In this document: positions 1 to 8,069 of the stretch, in pieces | Layout: each line of letters begins with the position of its first letter | How positions within the stretch are numbered: the stretch's first letter is position 1 | NCBI GenBank assembly: GCA_039029915.1 | Contig: JBCCFD010000024.1 | Coordinates: 1 to 34,775, forward strand | Direction: 5' to 3' | DNA length: 34,775 nucleotides | Source of the DNA: QQUD01 sp039029915 | GTDB taxonomy: Bacteria > Chloroflexota > Anaerolineae > Promineifilales > Promineifilaceae | The notes under the pieces: model-generated | Databases searched by the model: none | Seen by the model: the letters and a program-made list of their open reading frames with translations, nothing else | Told to the model about the DNA's origin: nothing | Made by a program: the position numbers and the translations under genes

Positions 1-309
1 GATCAACTGTTGGCGGTTGGTGTTTCCAATATTGCAAATCATGCTAAACGATTAGCCAATCAGTTAATTCAGGGCGTTATCCCGCTAGGCTGGCGTCCTT
101 TTCACAAATGGGACAACCGAGATGGTGCTCATCATATCGTTTCGCTAGCTCATCCAAATATAAAAGCGGAAAAGGCAGCAAAAGCGTTGCGAACGGCAGG
201 GGTGATTTGTGGCGCAAGAAACGGCCGTGTTCGGGTCTCTATTGCACCATACAACGATGGCAAAGATATTCAACTCTTTATTCAAAAATTAGGGGAAGTC
301 ACCCGGTGA
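1..309 (+). CDS. C-terminal part of a class V aminotransferase-like protein (5' truncated by window)
   Basis: The frame is open from base 1, so this is the last 102 residues of a longer gene. The tail has the pattern of the C-terminal subdomain of PLP-dependent class V aminotransferases / cysteine desulfurase-like enzymes: a strand-like IVSLAHPN, a helix with KAAKALRTAGVICGAR, then RVRVSIAPYNDGKDIQLFI, which matches the family's 'R-hSphxYNtxeDId' ending. The PLP lysine lies outside the window, so the reaction cannot be assigned. The ARNGR segment is encoded by the first ACGGCCGT palindrome (221-228). It faces lspA tail to tail, 18 bp away. Confidence 0.6.
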   Translation, partial: DQLLAVGVSNIANHAKRLANQLIQGVIPLGWRPFHKWDNRDGAHHIVSLAHPNIKAEKAAKALRTAGVICGARNGRVRVSIAPYNDGKDIQLFIQKLGEVTR

Positions 310-327
310 AGATTGGACAACTTGGAT

Positions 328-786
328 TCAAGAAATGTTAGCGGCAGATTCAGGTTGCGGCTCTTCTTGATGAACAACTGTCCCAATTAGGATGAAAAAT
401 ACGCCTAGGTAAATAAACAGATCAGCCACATTAAAAATGCCGGGGCGAAATGACGATTCAAGAAAGTCAAGGACGCGACCGAAGAGGATACGGTCGACCA
501 TATTCCCCAAGCCACCTCCGATAAAAAGCGCCAATCCATATCGATGAAGCCACCACTGCTTCGGCAATTGGGTTAAATAAATCAACATCCCTGCCAATAC
601 AAAAATCGTCAACCAGCCGACGATTGGGCCAATACCCTGGAACAAACCAAACGCAATCCCTTCGTTGTAGGTAATACGCAGAGTCAACCATTGATTCAAC
701 TCAACAGGAGTCGTCACATTGGCGCTAATCCAGCGTTTAGAAAGTTGGTCTGCTAAGAATGCAAGCAGAATAAGCAAGTAAACCAT
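328..786 (-). CDS. lspA: Lipoprotein signal peptidase (signal peptidase II)
   Basis: Inner-membrane aspartyl protease that removes the signal peptide of prolipoproteins after diacylglyceryl transfer. From the ATG at 786 the protein has 152 residues, typical for LspA. Family motifs are in order: LADQLSKRWI near residue 11-20, YNEGIAFGLF at 40-49, GGGLGNMVDR at 90-99 with catalytic Asp98, and FNVADLFIYLG at 118-128 with catalytic Asp122. Four hydrophobic segments are visible. An upstream in-frame ATG at 987 would add 67 residues without LspA character and would overlap the glutaredoxin gene by 62 bp, so I prefer 786, although neither start has a strong ribosome site. The window contains several lipobox proteins (7341, 20476, 30052) that would be its substrates. 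Confidence 0.93.
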   Translation of the reverse strand: MVYLLILLAFLADQLSKRWISANVTTPVELNQWLTLRITYNEGIAFGLFQGIGPIVGWLTIFVLAGMLIYLTQLPKQWWLHRYGLALFIGGGLGNMVDRILFGRVLDFLESSFRPGIFNVADLFIYLGVFFILIGTVVHQEEPQPESAANIS

Positions 787-925
787 TAATTTTGCCAATG
801 ATGTAAACGGGAAAGACGGTTTAGAAATACAGTGAGCAAGCACTTCTTTACATAAGAAATTTTGAGTTTTCCCAGAGAAGAACTGTTTAAAACCTTTGGT
901 AACAAAGTAGTAAACTTCTTTCAGT

Positions 926-1222
926 TTATCTAAACAGACTTTTAATGTGTTCCCAAAAGCTGGGACGTTGAATATTGAAGTGAGCACGAAGGTCTCGTAG
1001 CGAGGGTTCGGTCATAGTTTCCCCGGTGGGAAAAACGAGTGTCGGCACGCTGGCAAAACCGTCGTTGATTTCCATAACCTTTTTGCGGGCGCTTTGGCTG
1101 TTGTCAATATTTACCATCTTTACGGGAATATTGTTGCGCGCCATAAACGTTTCTACAGAACGAGAGTGCATACAATACTCAGAGGTGTACATGGTGATTT
1201 TGGGTCGTTTGATTTTGGCCAT
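926..1222 (-). CDS. Glutaredoxin-family protein with CMHS active site
   Basis: 98-residue thioredoxin-fold protein of the glutaredoxin/mycoredoxin type. Residues 8-20 form the first strand and the active site YCMHS, in which Cys17 is kept but the second redox Cys is Ser20, so it should work by a monothiol mechanism. The cis-proline motif is SVPTLVFPTGE (Val59-Pro60), followed by MTEPSLRDL, typical of the family. The ATG at 1222 is preceded by GAGG at suitable spacing. The usual second-position residue is Pro or Gly; Met-His between the active residues is unusual. It lies upstream of lspA on the same strand and may be cotranscribed. The thiol donor is not deducible from sequence. Confidence 0.85.
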   Translation of the reverse strand: MAKIKRPKITMYTSEYCMHSRSVETFMARNNIPVKMVNIDNSQSARKKVMEINDGFASVPTLVFPTGETMTEPSLRDLRAHFNIQRPSFWEHIKSLFR

Positions 1223-1268
1223 CGTTTATCCTCAAGATGTTGAAAAAATGAGCCACCTTATAAACTAA

Positions 1269-1374
1269 GTGAAACGAAGTTCCTGTTTTGAATAAAACGA
1301 CAGCTATCAACTTCGTTTTCTCGAGGTTCCGAAGCTTTTATCTAAGGTGTTTTTCAATTTAGAAACTTCGGAAC
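1269..1374. repeat. Two intergenic inverted repeats, possible weak terminators
   Basis: Between two minus-strand genes there are two inverted repeats. GAAACGAAGTT (from about 1269) pairs with AACTTCGTTTTC (about 1310-1321, one bulge). GTTCCGAAG (1326-1334) pairs perfectly with CTTCGGAAC (1366-1374). The loops are about 30 nt and there is no clean T tract, so a terminator role for the gene starting at 1720 is uncertain. Confidence 0.35.
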
Positions 1375-1396
1375 ACTTAAACCCATTTTCCCTAAC

Positions 1397-1720
1397 TTAT
1401 TCTTCTTCGGAAACGGCCGTTTCTGCCAAAAGGTATTCCTCTTCGCTAATAAACGTGCCGCCGTCTAACTCGCTGTTTGTAATGTTGTAGTTATTGTCAA
1501 AGAAAACAGTCGCCTGCATGCGTCGAAAATATTTGGCGTCCACAATCGTCTTGTTCCAAACAAAACCAGTGTCGGTTCGCATTAGATCGTGCTGTTTGTC
1601 AGCCCGTACTTTGACACGACTATCCAAATTATTCACTTTGACATACAGATAAATGCCATTCTTATCGACATATTTCTGCTCTTTTTTACCACCACCAAAT
1701 AGATTCCTCAGAAAACCCAT
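1397..1720 (-). CDS. Small conserved-looking protein of unknown function
   Basis: 107 residues, with a strong ribosome site (GGAGGTAAGAA) directly before ATG 1720, so it is very probably a real gene. It starts with a basic/hydrophobic patch MGFLRNLFGGGKKEQK and ends in a very acidic tail (SEEEYLLAETAVSEEE). The middle is beta-rich (IYLYVKVNNLDSRVKVRADKQHDL, ATVFFDNNYNITNSEL). There is no signal peptide, membrane segment or Cys motif. I do not recognise the family. The TAV in the tail is encoded by an ACGGCCGT copy near 1412. Confidence 0.7.
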   Translation of the reverse strand: MGFLRNLFGGGKKEQKYVDKNGIYLYVKVNNLDSRVKVRADKQHDLMRTDTGFVWNKTIVDAKYFRRMQATVFFDNNYNITNSELDGGTFISEEEYLLAETAVSEEE

Positions 1721-1868
1721 TTCTTACCTCCATGTCGATTTTATACCAAGGTGCCAAAGATAGTCTAAGTAATTCTCCAAAAAAACCATACATTCAAAAT
1801 TGCTTAATGAAAATGACAACAAGGATACCAACAACGGTTACAAAACAATGGCATATCACAGACCTTTT

Positions 1869-1904
1869 TGTTCTTCACTTACACGTGTTAATATAGCGAT
1901 TAAA
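1869..1904 (+). promoter_or_regulatory. Candidate promoter giving a leaderless mRNA
   Basis: TTGTTC at 1869-1874 and TATAGC at 1892-1897 are 17 bp apart, which would place transcription start at about 1903-1904, on the ATG of the M50 fusion gene. No Shine-Dalgarno sequence precedes that ATG. This is pattern reading only. Confidence 0.25.
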
Positions 1905-4900
1905 TGGACGCACAACAAAATCACCCTTTCTGGGAAGTCGTTAATCGACAGTCTGATCCAGCATATTATAAACCTCATCGTCGGCGCGGTGTCGAAGTTG
2001 TGCGCCTAAAATACAACGAAGAGTCATATTACGTTCTCAAACAGCCAGAAACAAAATCATATTTGCGCCTGTCAGAGTCAGATTATGCGCTTTACTGGCA
2101 AATGAACGGCCGCCGCACCATCAAAGATCTCCTTTTTTACAGTCTCAAACGTTATCAAACGCTCCCTATCGGACATCTCAATGGCTTAATTGCTGATTTG
2201 AAAGAAGGTGGCTTTTTACATGATGAGCCCGTGAATTTGTATGAGCAGCTGCGGGAAGCATTAGAGGCATTGGCCCCTGCAGGACGGGGCAAACGTATTT
2301 TAGAAGGGTTTTTGCACTCTGAATTTACGATTGATGGGTTAGAAGATTTTTTTAACCCACTCTATCGACAAACCCGCTTTCTTTATGGCACCATTGGCCA
2401 ATTGGCCCTGTTATTTATTGTCCTCTTTGGTGGGGCACTTTTTGGCTTGGGGTTGCTCTCACAGATGTTTGAGCTGGCCCCCACTCGATTTAGCGTCGGC
2501 ACCTTTATCCTTGCTAACCTCTTTGTCATTTTTATCCATGAGCTCGCCCACGGATTGACGGTAAAATTTTACGGCCGTGAACTAAACCGAGGCGGCTTCT
2601 TAATCTACTGGGGATTCCCCGCCTTTTTTGTAGACACGCGAGATACATGGATGTTACCCAGCCGAGCACGGATTGCAGTCTCTTGGGCGGGTCCGTACTC
2701 GGGCATGTTGATGGGGGGATTAGCTGGGTTGATCTTAACGGCCGTTAATCTCCCAGCCCTCAACCTAACCATCCCTGCATTCTGGGAAGGGTTTATTGCC
2801 CAAATCGGGTTTGTGGGCTACCTCACCGCCTTTATCAATCTCAACCCGCTGCTCGAGCTAGACGGCTACTTTATGCTCATGGATTGGCTAGAAATGCCGG
2901 GACTGCGGGCAAGAGCCTTTGAATTTTGGCGCGAAACCGTGCGGCCGCGCCTCCGTGAAACAGGCTCATTTCGCAACTTCTCCGCCTCACTCGACCGAGC
3001 AGAGCGGGCCTTTTTTATCTTTGGGGCACTGGCCTTTGTTTACTCTATATATGCCTTAGGGTTAGCAGTTTACTTTTGGCGCTCTCGGATTGGGCAATTT
3101 TTTGCAGACACGTGGGAATCATCAAATTTCTGGGGAAAATTGGGGGTGCTGGCGTTAACGGCCGTTATTCTCGGGCCGCTCCTCTACTATCTTTTCCACT
3201 ACGGTTGGTCACAAATCCAAAGGGGGCTTGAATGGCTCTCAAACCGAAACCTGCTGAGCCGCCCCGATGTGCTGGCCTTTTTAATTGGGGCACCCATTAT
3301 CACTTCAATTGGCACCCTTTTCTTTTTCTTGGGCACCTTCCCTTACGAAAATGTAGGCGGGAATCTGTTGATTGGCCTGCTGTACTTAACGGCCGTTGGC
3401 GCTTTGATAGTGGTGGCCCGTCAGCTACCGGGGTCTGAATTCCAATACGCGCTTTGGACCTTAGCCGCTGCCCCTGTCGCCCTCATTTTAGGATGGCTCA
3501 ATTTTACGAACACATTTTGGGTCGACTTCTCGTTGATGCTTTTCGCTGTGCTTCTTATCGGCGCTGGCTTTGCCGCCTGGCTGACTGTCGGACCGGAATG
3601 GCTCGACTGGAGCGACCGAGGCGTCATGGGGTTGATGATCTTGGCTGGCCCGCTGTCTTATTTAACGGCCGTTACCATTCAGGGCGATTTCGCTGGAGAA
3701 TGGTGGCGCTGGCTAACAACAGCCCTGATCCATCTTGGCGTCTTTTTAGGGTTGATGTTTAAAGCCCCCCTACTCATCAATTTTTATGGCTCTCGGTTTT
3801 GGCTATCATGGCTGGTTTTGGTCTTAGCGATCATGCTATCGCCGTGGGTGCAGTTTGCCCCCCAGCTTCACCTCATCGTAGCCGGGCTGTGGCTGTTTGG
3901 CGCTTTGCACTACCTGTTGGTCGGTGCGTTAGCGCAATTTAGTCGCGTCACGGTAGAAGAGGCAGGAACGGCAATATATGACGACCGCACCCGGCTCGTT
4001 ACGGCGTTTAATGCCTTCTTAAGCGCCCTATTCGATACTTACGAAACGGTATTCGGCGGTCGTCGTCTAGCCCTCATTGAGAGCCAGCTCCAAAACTTGC
4101 GCGTGCTTGACCCCGACGCCACCATTATTCAAATTGGTGATCGGGCTCAAAAGGCGCTTCTGCTTGCCGTTGATCGGCTTGACGATTTAGCTGGAACACC
4201 CTTCACGCGCGCTGCCGGACAAGCCGCCTACGACAGTCTGCCGTGGCTACAATCCGAAACCTTGGCTCGCTACGTGCTTTCCGGCACCAAATGGGGTAGT
4301 CAACTTTCATCTGGGTTTGTGAACGCCCGAGATCGCCGCTTAGAGCTTTTACGCCGTGCTGATATTTTCGCCGGATTTGATAACGCTGCCGTTGAATCAA
4401 CCTACGCTATCGCTGAGCGGTGGTCTGGGCGAAATGGCGTCGTCATGGCTCGGCAAGGACAAAATGCAGGCTCACTTTATTTAATCGAAGAAGGCGAGGT
4501 GGACATCTTGCACAACGAGCAACCGGTTGGCAAGCTGGAGCCAGGAGGATACTTTGGCACCAATGCTCTTCTCGATCAAGGGGCCTATCAATTTACCTAT
4601 CGCACCAAAACGCGCGTCAAAGCGTTGGTCATCGATCGCCATAAATTTGACCCATTACTGCGGGCTGACACGACGCTGTCCAACCAGGTCAACTCTGGCG
4701 CCGACGAGCGGCGCTTGCTTAAAAAGATGCCCCTATTTAGCAGTTTAAGCCCACAGCAGTTGGCTACCATTGACGCCCGTCTCCAGCACAAGCGGGTAAA
4801 AGCTGGCGAGCTTATTGTCGAACAAGGCGAGCCTCGATCTAACCTGTTTATTGTAGTGTCTGGCGCCGTGGATGTCTTGCTTGAAAGTGAATCTGAAACA

Positions 4901-5140
4901 GTTCGCGTGGGCAGGCTGGGTGAAGGTGAGCATTTTGGCGAATATGCGCTTTTTGCCGATACGCCGTATCAAGCGACCTATAAGGCGGTTGAGGATACAA
5001 AACTTCTCCTGCTCGATGAGCCAAAGTTTGATGAGCTTGTTCTAGAATGTGACCGAATGTCACATTATGTCGAGCAAATAGGCAGCGGGCGTTTAGTATC
5101 AACCAAGCGGCGCATGGGCATAACGGCCGTTATCTCTTAA
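1904..5140 (+). CDS. PqqD-like / M50 zinc metalloprotease / double cNMP-binding-like domain membrane protein
   Basis: 1078 residues. Residues ~32-108 look like a PqqD/RRE-type winged helix (YVLKQPETKSYLRLSESDYALYW). Residues ~160-330 form an M50 site-2-protease-like core with HELAH at 212-216 and NPLLELDGYF at 314-323, whose Asp320 would be the third zinc ligand. About ten more hydrophobic segments follow to ~675. Residues ~816-915 and ~938-1045 are two cyclic-nucleotide-binding folds; the second reads GEGEHFGEYALFADTPYQATYKA. Both lack the Arg that normally contacts the cyclic phosphate (Gln at that position in the second), so ligand binding is doubtful. The arrangement resembles YydH-like 'putative peptide zinc metalloproteases' tied to peptide maturation or export, but no precursor peptide is visible nearby. 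There is no clear ribosome site; see the leaderless promoter candidate. Five TAV tripeptides come from ACGGCCGT sites. Confidence 0.85.
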   Translation: MDAQQNHPFWEVVNRQSDPAYYKPHRRRGVEVVRLKYNEESYYVLKQPETKSYLRLSESDYALYWQMNGRRTIKDLLFYSLKRYQTLPIGHLNGLIADLKEGGFLHDEPVNLYEQLREALEALAPAGRGKRILEGFLHSEFTIDGLEDFFNPLYRQTRFLYGTIGQLALLFIVLFGGALFGLGLLSQMFELAPTRFSVGTFILANLFVIFIHELAHGLTVKFYGRELNRGGFLIYWGFPAFFVDTRDTWMLPSRARIAVSWAGPYSGMLMGGLAGLILTAVNLPALNLTIPAFWEGFIAQIGFVGYLTAFINLNPLLELDGYFMLMDWLEMPGLRARAFEFWRETVRPRLRETGSFRNFSASLDRAERAFFIFGALAFVYSIYALGLAVYFWRSRIGQFFADTWESSNFWGKLGVLALTAVILGPLLYYLFHYGWSQIQRGLEWLSNRNLLSRPDVLAFLIGAPIITSIGTLFFFLGTFPYENVGGNLLIGLLYLTAVGALIVVARQLPGSEFQYALWTLAAAPVALILGWLNFTNTFWVDFSLMLFAVLLIGAGFAAWLTVGPEWLDWSDRGVMGLMILAGPLSYLTAVTIQGDFAGEWWRWLTTALIHLGVFLGLMFKAPLLINFYGSRFWLSWLVLVLAIMLSPWVQFAPQLHLIVAGLWLFGALHYLLVGALAQFSRVTVEEAGTAIYDDRTRLVTAFNAFLSALFDTYETVFGGRRLALIESQLQNLRVLDPDATIIQIGDRAQKALLLAVDRLDDLAGTPFTRAAGQAAYDSLPWLQSETLARYVLSGTKWGSQLSSGFVNARDRRLELLRRADIFAGFDNAAVESTYAIAERWSGRNGVVMARQGQNAGSLYLIEEGEVDILHNEQPVGKLEPGGYFGTNALLDQGAYQFTYRTKTRVKALVIDRHKFDPLLRADTTLSNQVNSGADERRLLKKMPLFSSLSPQQLATIDARLQHKRVKAGELIVEQGEPRSNLFIVVSGAVDVLLESESETVRVGRLGEGEHFGEYALFADTPYQATYKAVEDTKLLLLDEPKFDELVLECDRMSHYVEQIGSGRLVSTKRRMGITAVIS

Positions 5141-5490
5141 ATTACAATTGACGGCTTCTTTAATCGACTCTGTTTTACCCAGATACATAGGAGTTAGAAC
5201 AAATAGAGTCCGAAGTTTTTTCAACTTTCTACACAATTATTTTTGCTCAACGAGCGGTGCGGAAACAGTAGACAACAGTTCAAAATCGTCTTGCTTATAA
5301 GCCAAAAAACCACTCAATTACCAATTACCTAATCCCCAGTCCCCCCTCCCTAGCCCCTAATCCCCACCGCCCCTCACTTGCGAATGACCCCCATTCCACG
5401 TAAAATTCGCCAAATCAACGGTCTGGTTCACGGTAGCAAAAAATCCATTTACGCTTGATACCTCATACCTGACACATTTAGGAGATCGCA
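5141..5490. other. Intergenic region with heptad repeats
   Basis: 350 bp without a credible gene. Bases 5314-5379 hold a C-rich run of degenerate 7-bp units (CCAATTA, CCTAATC, CCCAGTC and relatives). The end (5458-5490) carries a CCTGACAC-like fragment and the AGGAG ribosome site of the next gene. No promoter can be assigned with confidence. Confidence 0.5.
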
Positions 5491-5730
5491 GTGGATCAAG
5501 AAGAAAAGAAAAAGCGTGCTGAAGCAAAAGCCGCACTCAAAAAAATCAAGGAAGGCGGCGTTGCCACAAAAGTTCGTATTTTAGTCGATTTTGATGCCTG
5601 CCCTGTCTGCCGATCAGTTGAAGGGGTGTACGACTTCGATGATGCAGCAGAAATTCCCGTTGAGGGGTGTTCTCAGCTAGGGGGGTGTAACGCCTTTTAT
5701 GCACCCGTGCTTGATCGTCGGGGCCCTTAA
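5491..5730 (+). CDS. Small Cys-containing hypothetical protein (zinc-ribbon-like)
   Basis: 79 residues from a GTG start with a good AGGAG site 7 nt upstream. The N-terminal third is a highly charged helix (EEKKKRAEAKAALKKIKEGG). The rest has CPVC at residues 37-40 and a second pair in EGCSQLGGC, compatible with a four-Cys zinc site. The spacing, with DFDDAAEIPVEGC between the pairs, resembles small metal-binding knuckles, but I cannot name a family. A strong hairpin terminator follows at 5826-5883. Confidence 0.7.
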   Translation: MDQEEKKKRAEAKAALKKIKEGGVATKVRILVDFDACPVCRSVEGVYDFDDAAEIPVEGCSQLGGCNAFYAPVLDRRGP

Positions 5731-5825
5731 TGCGCTGATGTCCTTATGACAGACACGTTTTATCTGAGTAAGTCTAATTGATAGGCTGGAAACAAAACCC
5801 GAACTATTAACTGTTATTTTTTGAT

Positions 5826-5883
5826 AAAAGCCCACAGAGTTGGCCATGCGCTAGCGGCGTGATGCCTAAGTCTGTGGGTTTTT
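5826..5883 (+). terminator. Rho-independent terminator
   Basis: CCCACAGA (5831-5838) pairs with TCTGTGGG (5871-5878). The stem is extended by AAAAG/TTTTT flanks and followed by a T-run. The 32-nt loop may fold further. It ends transcription of the small gene at 5491, and the A-rich left flank could let it act in both directions. Confidence 0.7.
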
Positions 5884-5950
5884 GCGTTACTGGCGAACTC
5901 CTTAACGTATCGTTTGGGGTAGGTAACTCATTCACGTTGGCTAAAAATCA

Positions 5951-7129
5951 ATGATCCAAAACGAACTTCGCAAGCAATTTTATCAACTATTTGGTCGGGA
6001 AACGGCCGTAATCATTCGAGCACCAGGGCGAATTAGCCTGCTAGGGGCGCACATTGACTATAGCGAGGGTTTCGTTATGCCGGCTGCTATCGAACAAGCC
6101 GTTTGGCTCGCAGCGGCCCCCCGTGAAGATGGTCAGGTGGTTATTCAAGCTATCAACTTTGAGGAAAAGGGGCGATTTCAGCTGCCCTCTCTCAATGTTC
6201 AAGCCTCAAGCGTGGTTGGGCCCTGGCTCAACTATCCAATTGGTGTCGCTTGGGCACTACAAGAGGCTGGCCACACGCTTTCCGGAATGGATGTTCTGGT
6301 AATCAGTGATTTACCAATGGAATCAGGGCTTAGCTCGTCAGCAGCCGTAGAGATGGCTTTTGTGCTGGCGTGGGAAGCCGTTTCTAGGCTTACCTTGACT
6401 GGTTTAGAAAAGGCTCAAATTGGACAAAAGGCTGAAAATGAATACCTGGGGGTTGGAAGCGGCATTCAAGACCAGTTTGCTAGTGTGCATGGCTTGGCCA
6501 ACCAGCTCGTCTATTTGGATTGTCGAACGTTAGAGCATGAGCTGATTTGTTTGCCCGATATGCCGAAAACGGCCGTTATTCTGGCTGATTCTGGCGTGCG
6601 CCGCCGTTTGGCAACCAGTAATTACAATAGCCGCCCTGAAGAGTGCCGCGAGGCCACGGAGATTTTAAAAGCGCATCTTCCGGAAATTCACACTCTGCGT
6701 GATGTGACGCCAGACGATTTAGAACTATATGGCCATCATCTGCCAGAGGTCTTGCGGCGGCGGGCAAAGCATGTGGTTGAAGAGTGCCTCCGCGTTCGAG
6801 CAGGGGCAAGCGCGCTAAAGCATGGTGATTTGGCCGCCTTTGGTCGGTTCATTCGACAATCCCAAATTAGCTCCCGTGATCATTATGAAAGCAGTATTCC
6901 CGAACTAGACACACTCGCTGCGGCGGCGTGGCAGGTACCGGGATGCTTTGGGGCACGGTTTGGTGGTGGGGGCTACGGTGGCATTATGCAGGTGCTTGTT
7001 GAAAAAACTGCCGTTTCCCAAGTCCAAACCGCTATGGCCAATGCATTTGAGCAAGAATACGGCCGTCGCCCACCGATGCTGGTAACATCCATCGCTAACG
7101 GGGCAGCCGTTGTGGGGCGTAAAGAGTAG
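5951..7129 (+). CDS. galK: Galactokinase-family GHMP kinase (with Glu-to-Ala change in the sugar site)
   Basis: 392 residues, the usual GalK length. Phosphorylates galactose or a related sugar at C1 using ATP, in the cytoplasm. Motifs: APGRISLLGAHIDYSEGFVMP (residues 24-44) with the conserved Arg27; the phosphate-binding LPMESGLSSSAA (121-132); GVGSGIQDQFAS with catalytic Asp174; DSGVRRRLATSNYNSR; and the C-terminal GARFGGGGYGG. The GalK signature is normally GEHTDY. Here the Glu that hydrogen-bonds the sugar is Ala33 (GAHIDY), so specificity may differ from galactose. No other Leloir genes are adjacent. Three ACGGCCGT copies lie inside. Confidence 0.85.
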   Translation: MIQNELRKQFYQLFGRETAVIIRAPGRISLLGAHIDYSEGFVMPAAIEQAVWLAAAPREDGQVVIQAINFEEKGRFQLPSLNVQASSVVGPWLNYPIGVAWALQEAGHTLSGMDVLVISDLPMESGLSSSAAVEMAFVLAWEAVSRLTLTGLEKAQIGQKAENEYLGVGSGIQDQFASVHGLANQLVYLDCRTLEHELICLPDMPKTAVILADSGVRRRLATSNYNSRPEECREATEILKAHLPEIHTLRDVTPDDLELYGHHLPEVLRRRAKHVVEECLRVRAGASALKHGDLAAFGRFIRQSQISSRDHYESSIPELDTLAAAAWQVPGCFGARFGGGGYGGIMQVLVEKTAVSQVQTAMANAFEQEYGRRPPMLVTSIANGAAVVGRKE

Positions 7130-7148
7130 AGAGAAAAGAGTAGAGACA

Positions 7149-7326
7149 TTAGTTATTGGTTATTAGTTACTGTTACTGGTTACAAGCAACCTCATCAAGT
7201 ATCCCCTCTAGCTCTAGCGCCATTCTCTAGCTCCACCCTGTAATCATTTCTTAACCCATCCTCCTCTCACAATCTGCTAAGATGCACACGGGTCACCTGA
7301 TTCGTGACACCTGACACCTGACACCT
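7149..7326. repeat. Intergenic heptad repeats
   Basis: Three short runs lie in one spacer. TTATTGG/TTATTAG/TTACTGT units are at about 7149-7183, CTAGCTC-like units at about 7203-7233, and three perfect GACACCT units at 7306-7326, just before the ribosome site of the next gene. They belong to the same class of 7-bp tandem repeats seen elsewhere in the window. Confidence 0.7.
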
Positions 7327-7340
7327 AAAAGGAGGTCTTT

Positions 7341-7991
7341 ATGGAAAAGCGGTTTTTGTGGACGGCCGTTTTGCTCTTCCTCGTCACGCTGATTGCGGCT
7401 TGTTCAGCGGCACAGAGCGAGCCAGCCGTTGAAGAAGAAGCAGCTTCAGACGGAGATGCAGCTTCTACGGATGAGATTGCAGCTGAACCCACCGACACCC
7501 CCGAACCAGAAATTGTGATTTCTAGCTTAGCAAACATGGGTCCTGCGCCAGAAATCGAAAATGAAATCTGGCTCAATACCGATGAGCCAATCCCCTTGGC
7601 ATCTGTAGAGGGCAAGGTCGTATTGCTTGAGTTTTGGACATTCGGTTGAATTAACTGTCAAAGGACGATTCCCTTGGTAAGGGAATGGCATGATAAGTAC
7701 ACGGGTGAAGACTTTATTGTTTTAACAGTTCATTACCCAGAATTTCGACACGAAGAAGATATCGATAATGTTCAAGCTGCACTGGAACGATTTGAAATTG
7801 AGTATCCAGTCGCTATTGATAACGATCGGCTGACGTGGGGCGCTTACAATCAGCGTTTTTGGCCGACAACCTACTTAATTGACAAAAACGGGGACATTCG
7901 CCTCAAGCATATTGGTGAATACACTCGAGGGTCTGACAAAGAAATTGAAGCCGCTATTGAATTTCTCATGGCAGAACCCGATCCATCGTGA
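7341..7991 (+). CDS. Lipoprotein thioredoxin-like protein, probable selenoprotein (TGA = Sec103)
   Basis: One 216-residue protein if the TGA at 7647-7649 is read through. AGGAGG precedes the ATG. A signal peptide ends in the lipobox LIAAC (Cys21), followed by an acidic/Thr-Pro linker to ~residue 70. The domain is of the DipZ/TlpA type: VVLLEFWTFG, TGA, INCQRTIPLVREW, then FIVLTVHYPEFRHEEDIDNV, YPVAIDNDRLTWGAYNQRFWPTTYLIDKNGDI with the cis-Pro. Homologues read FWTxxCINCxRT, so the TGA replaces exactly the first redox Cys, giving UxxC. Downstream sequence stays in frame and conserved. A SECIS-like hairpin sits at 7668-7686. The alternative is a nonsense mutation (pseudogene). Expected role: extracytoplasmic thiol/disulfide or peroxide chemistry. 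The neighbour is a Rieske ferredoxin. Confidence 0.75.
7647..7686 (+). promoter_or_regulatory. Candidate bacterial SECIS element with Sec TGA codon
   Basis: TGA at 7647-7649 is followed, 18 nt later, by ATTCCCTT (7668-7675), a GGT loop (7676-7678) and AAGGGAAT (7679-7686), a perfect 8-bp stem. The apical loop starts 26 nt after the TGA and begins with GG. Known bacterial SECIS hairpins lie in the coding region just after the UGA and have a G in the first loop positions for SelB recognition. Confidence 0.65.
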
Positions 7992-8011
7992 TATTCTGTT
8001 GCAAATAGATT

Positions 8012-8045
8012 CCTCAGCAAGTCTCGAGCACGGGATTTGCTGAGG
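8012..8045 (+). other. Intercistronic hairpin
   Basis: CCTCAGCAA (8012-8020) pairs perfectly with TTGCTGAGG (8037-8045) around a 16-nt loop, in the 78-bp gap between the Sec-thioredoxin and the Rieske gene. There is no strong T tract, so partial termination or an mRNA processing/stability element is as likely as full termination. Confidence 0.45.
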
Positions 8046-8069
8046 CAAATTCATTTGTAGAGGATTTTC

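Noticed and set aside
787..987. 67-residue N-terminal extension of lspA
   Set aside because: It overlaps the glutaredoxin gene, lacks family similarity, and the LspA core starts at the internal ATG.
5314..5379. CRISPR-like array
   Set aside because: Units are 7 bp, contiguous and degenerate, without spacers; no Cas genes are present.
7341..7649. Separate short gene ending at the TGA, followed by a second gene from 7674
   Set aside because: The two frames are the same frame, the join falls inside a thioredoxin active site, and the presumed second start (TTG at 7674) lies in the hairpin with no ribosome site.
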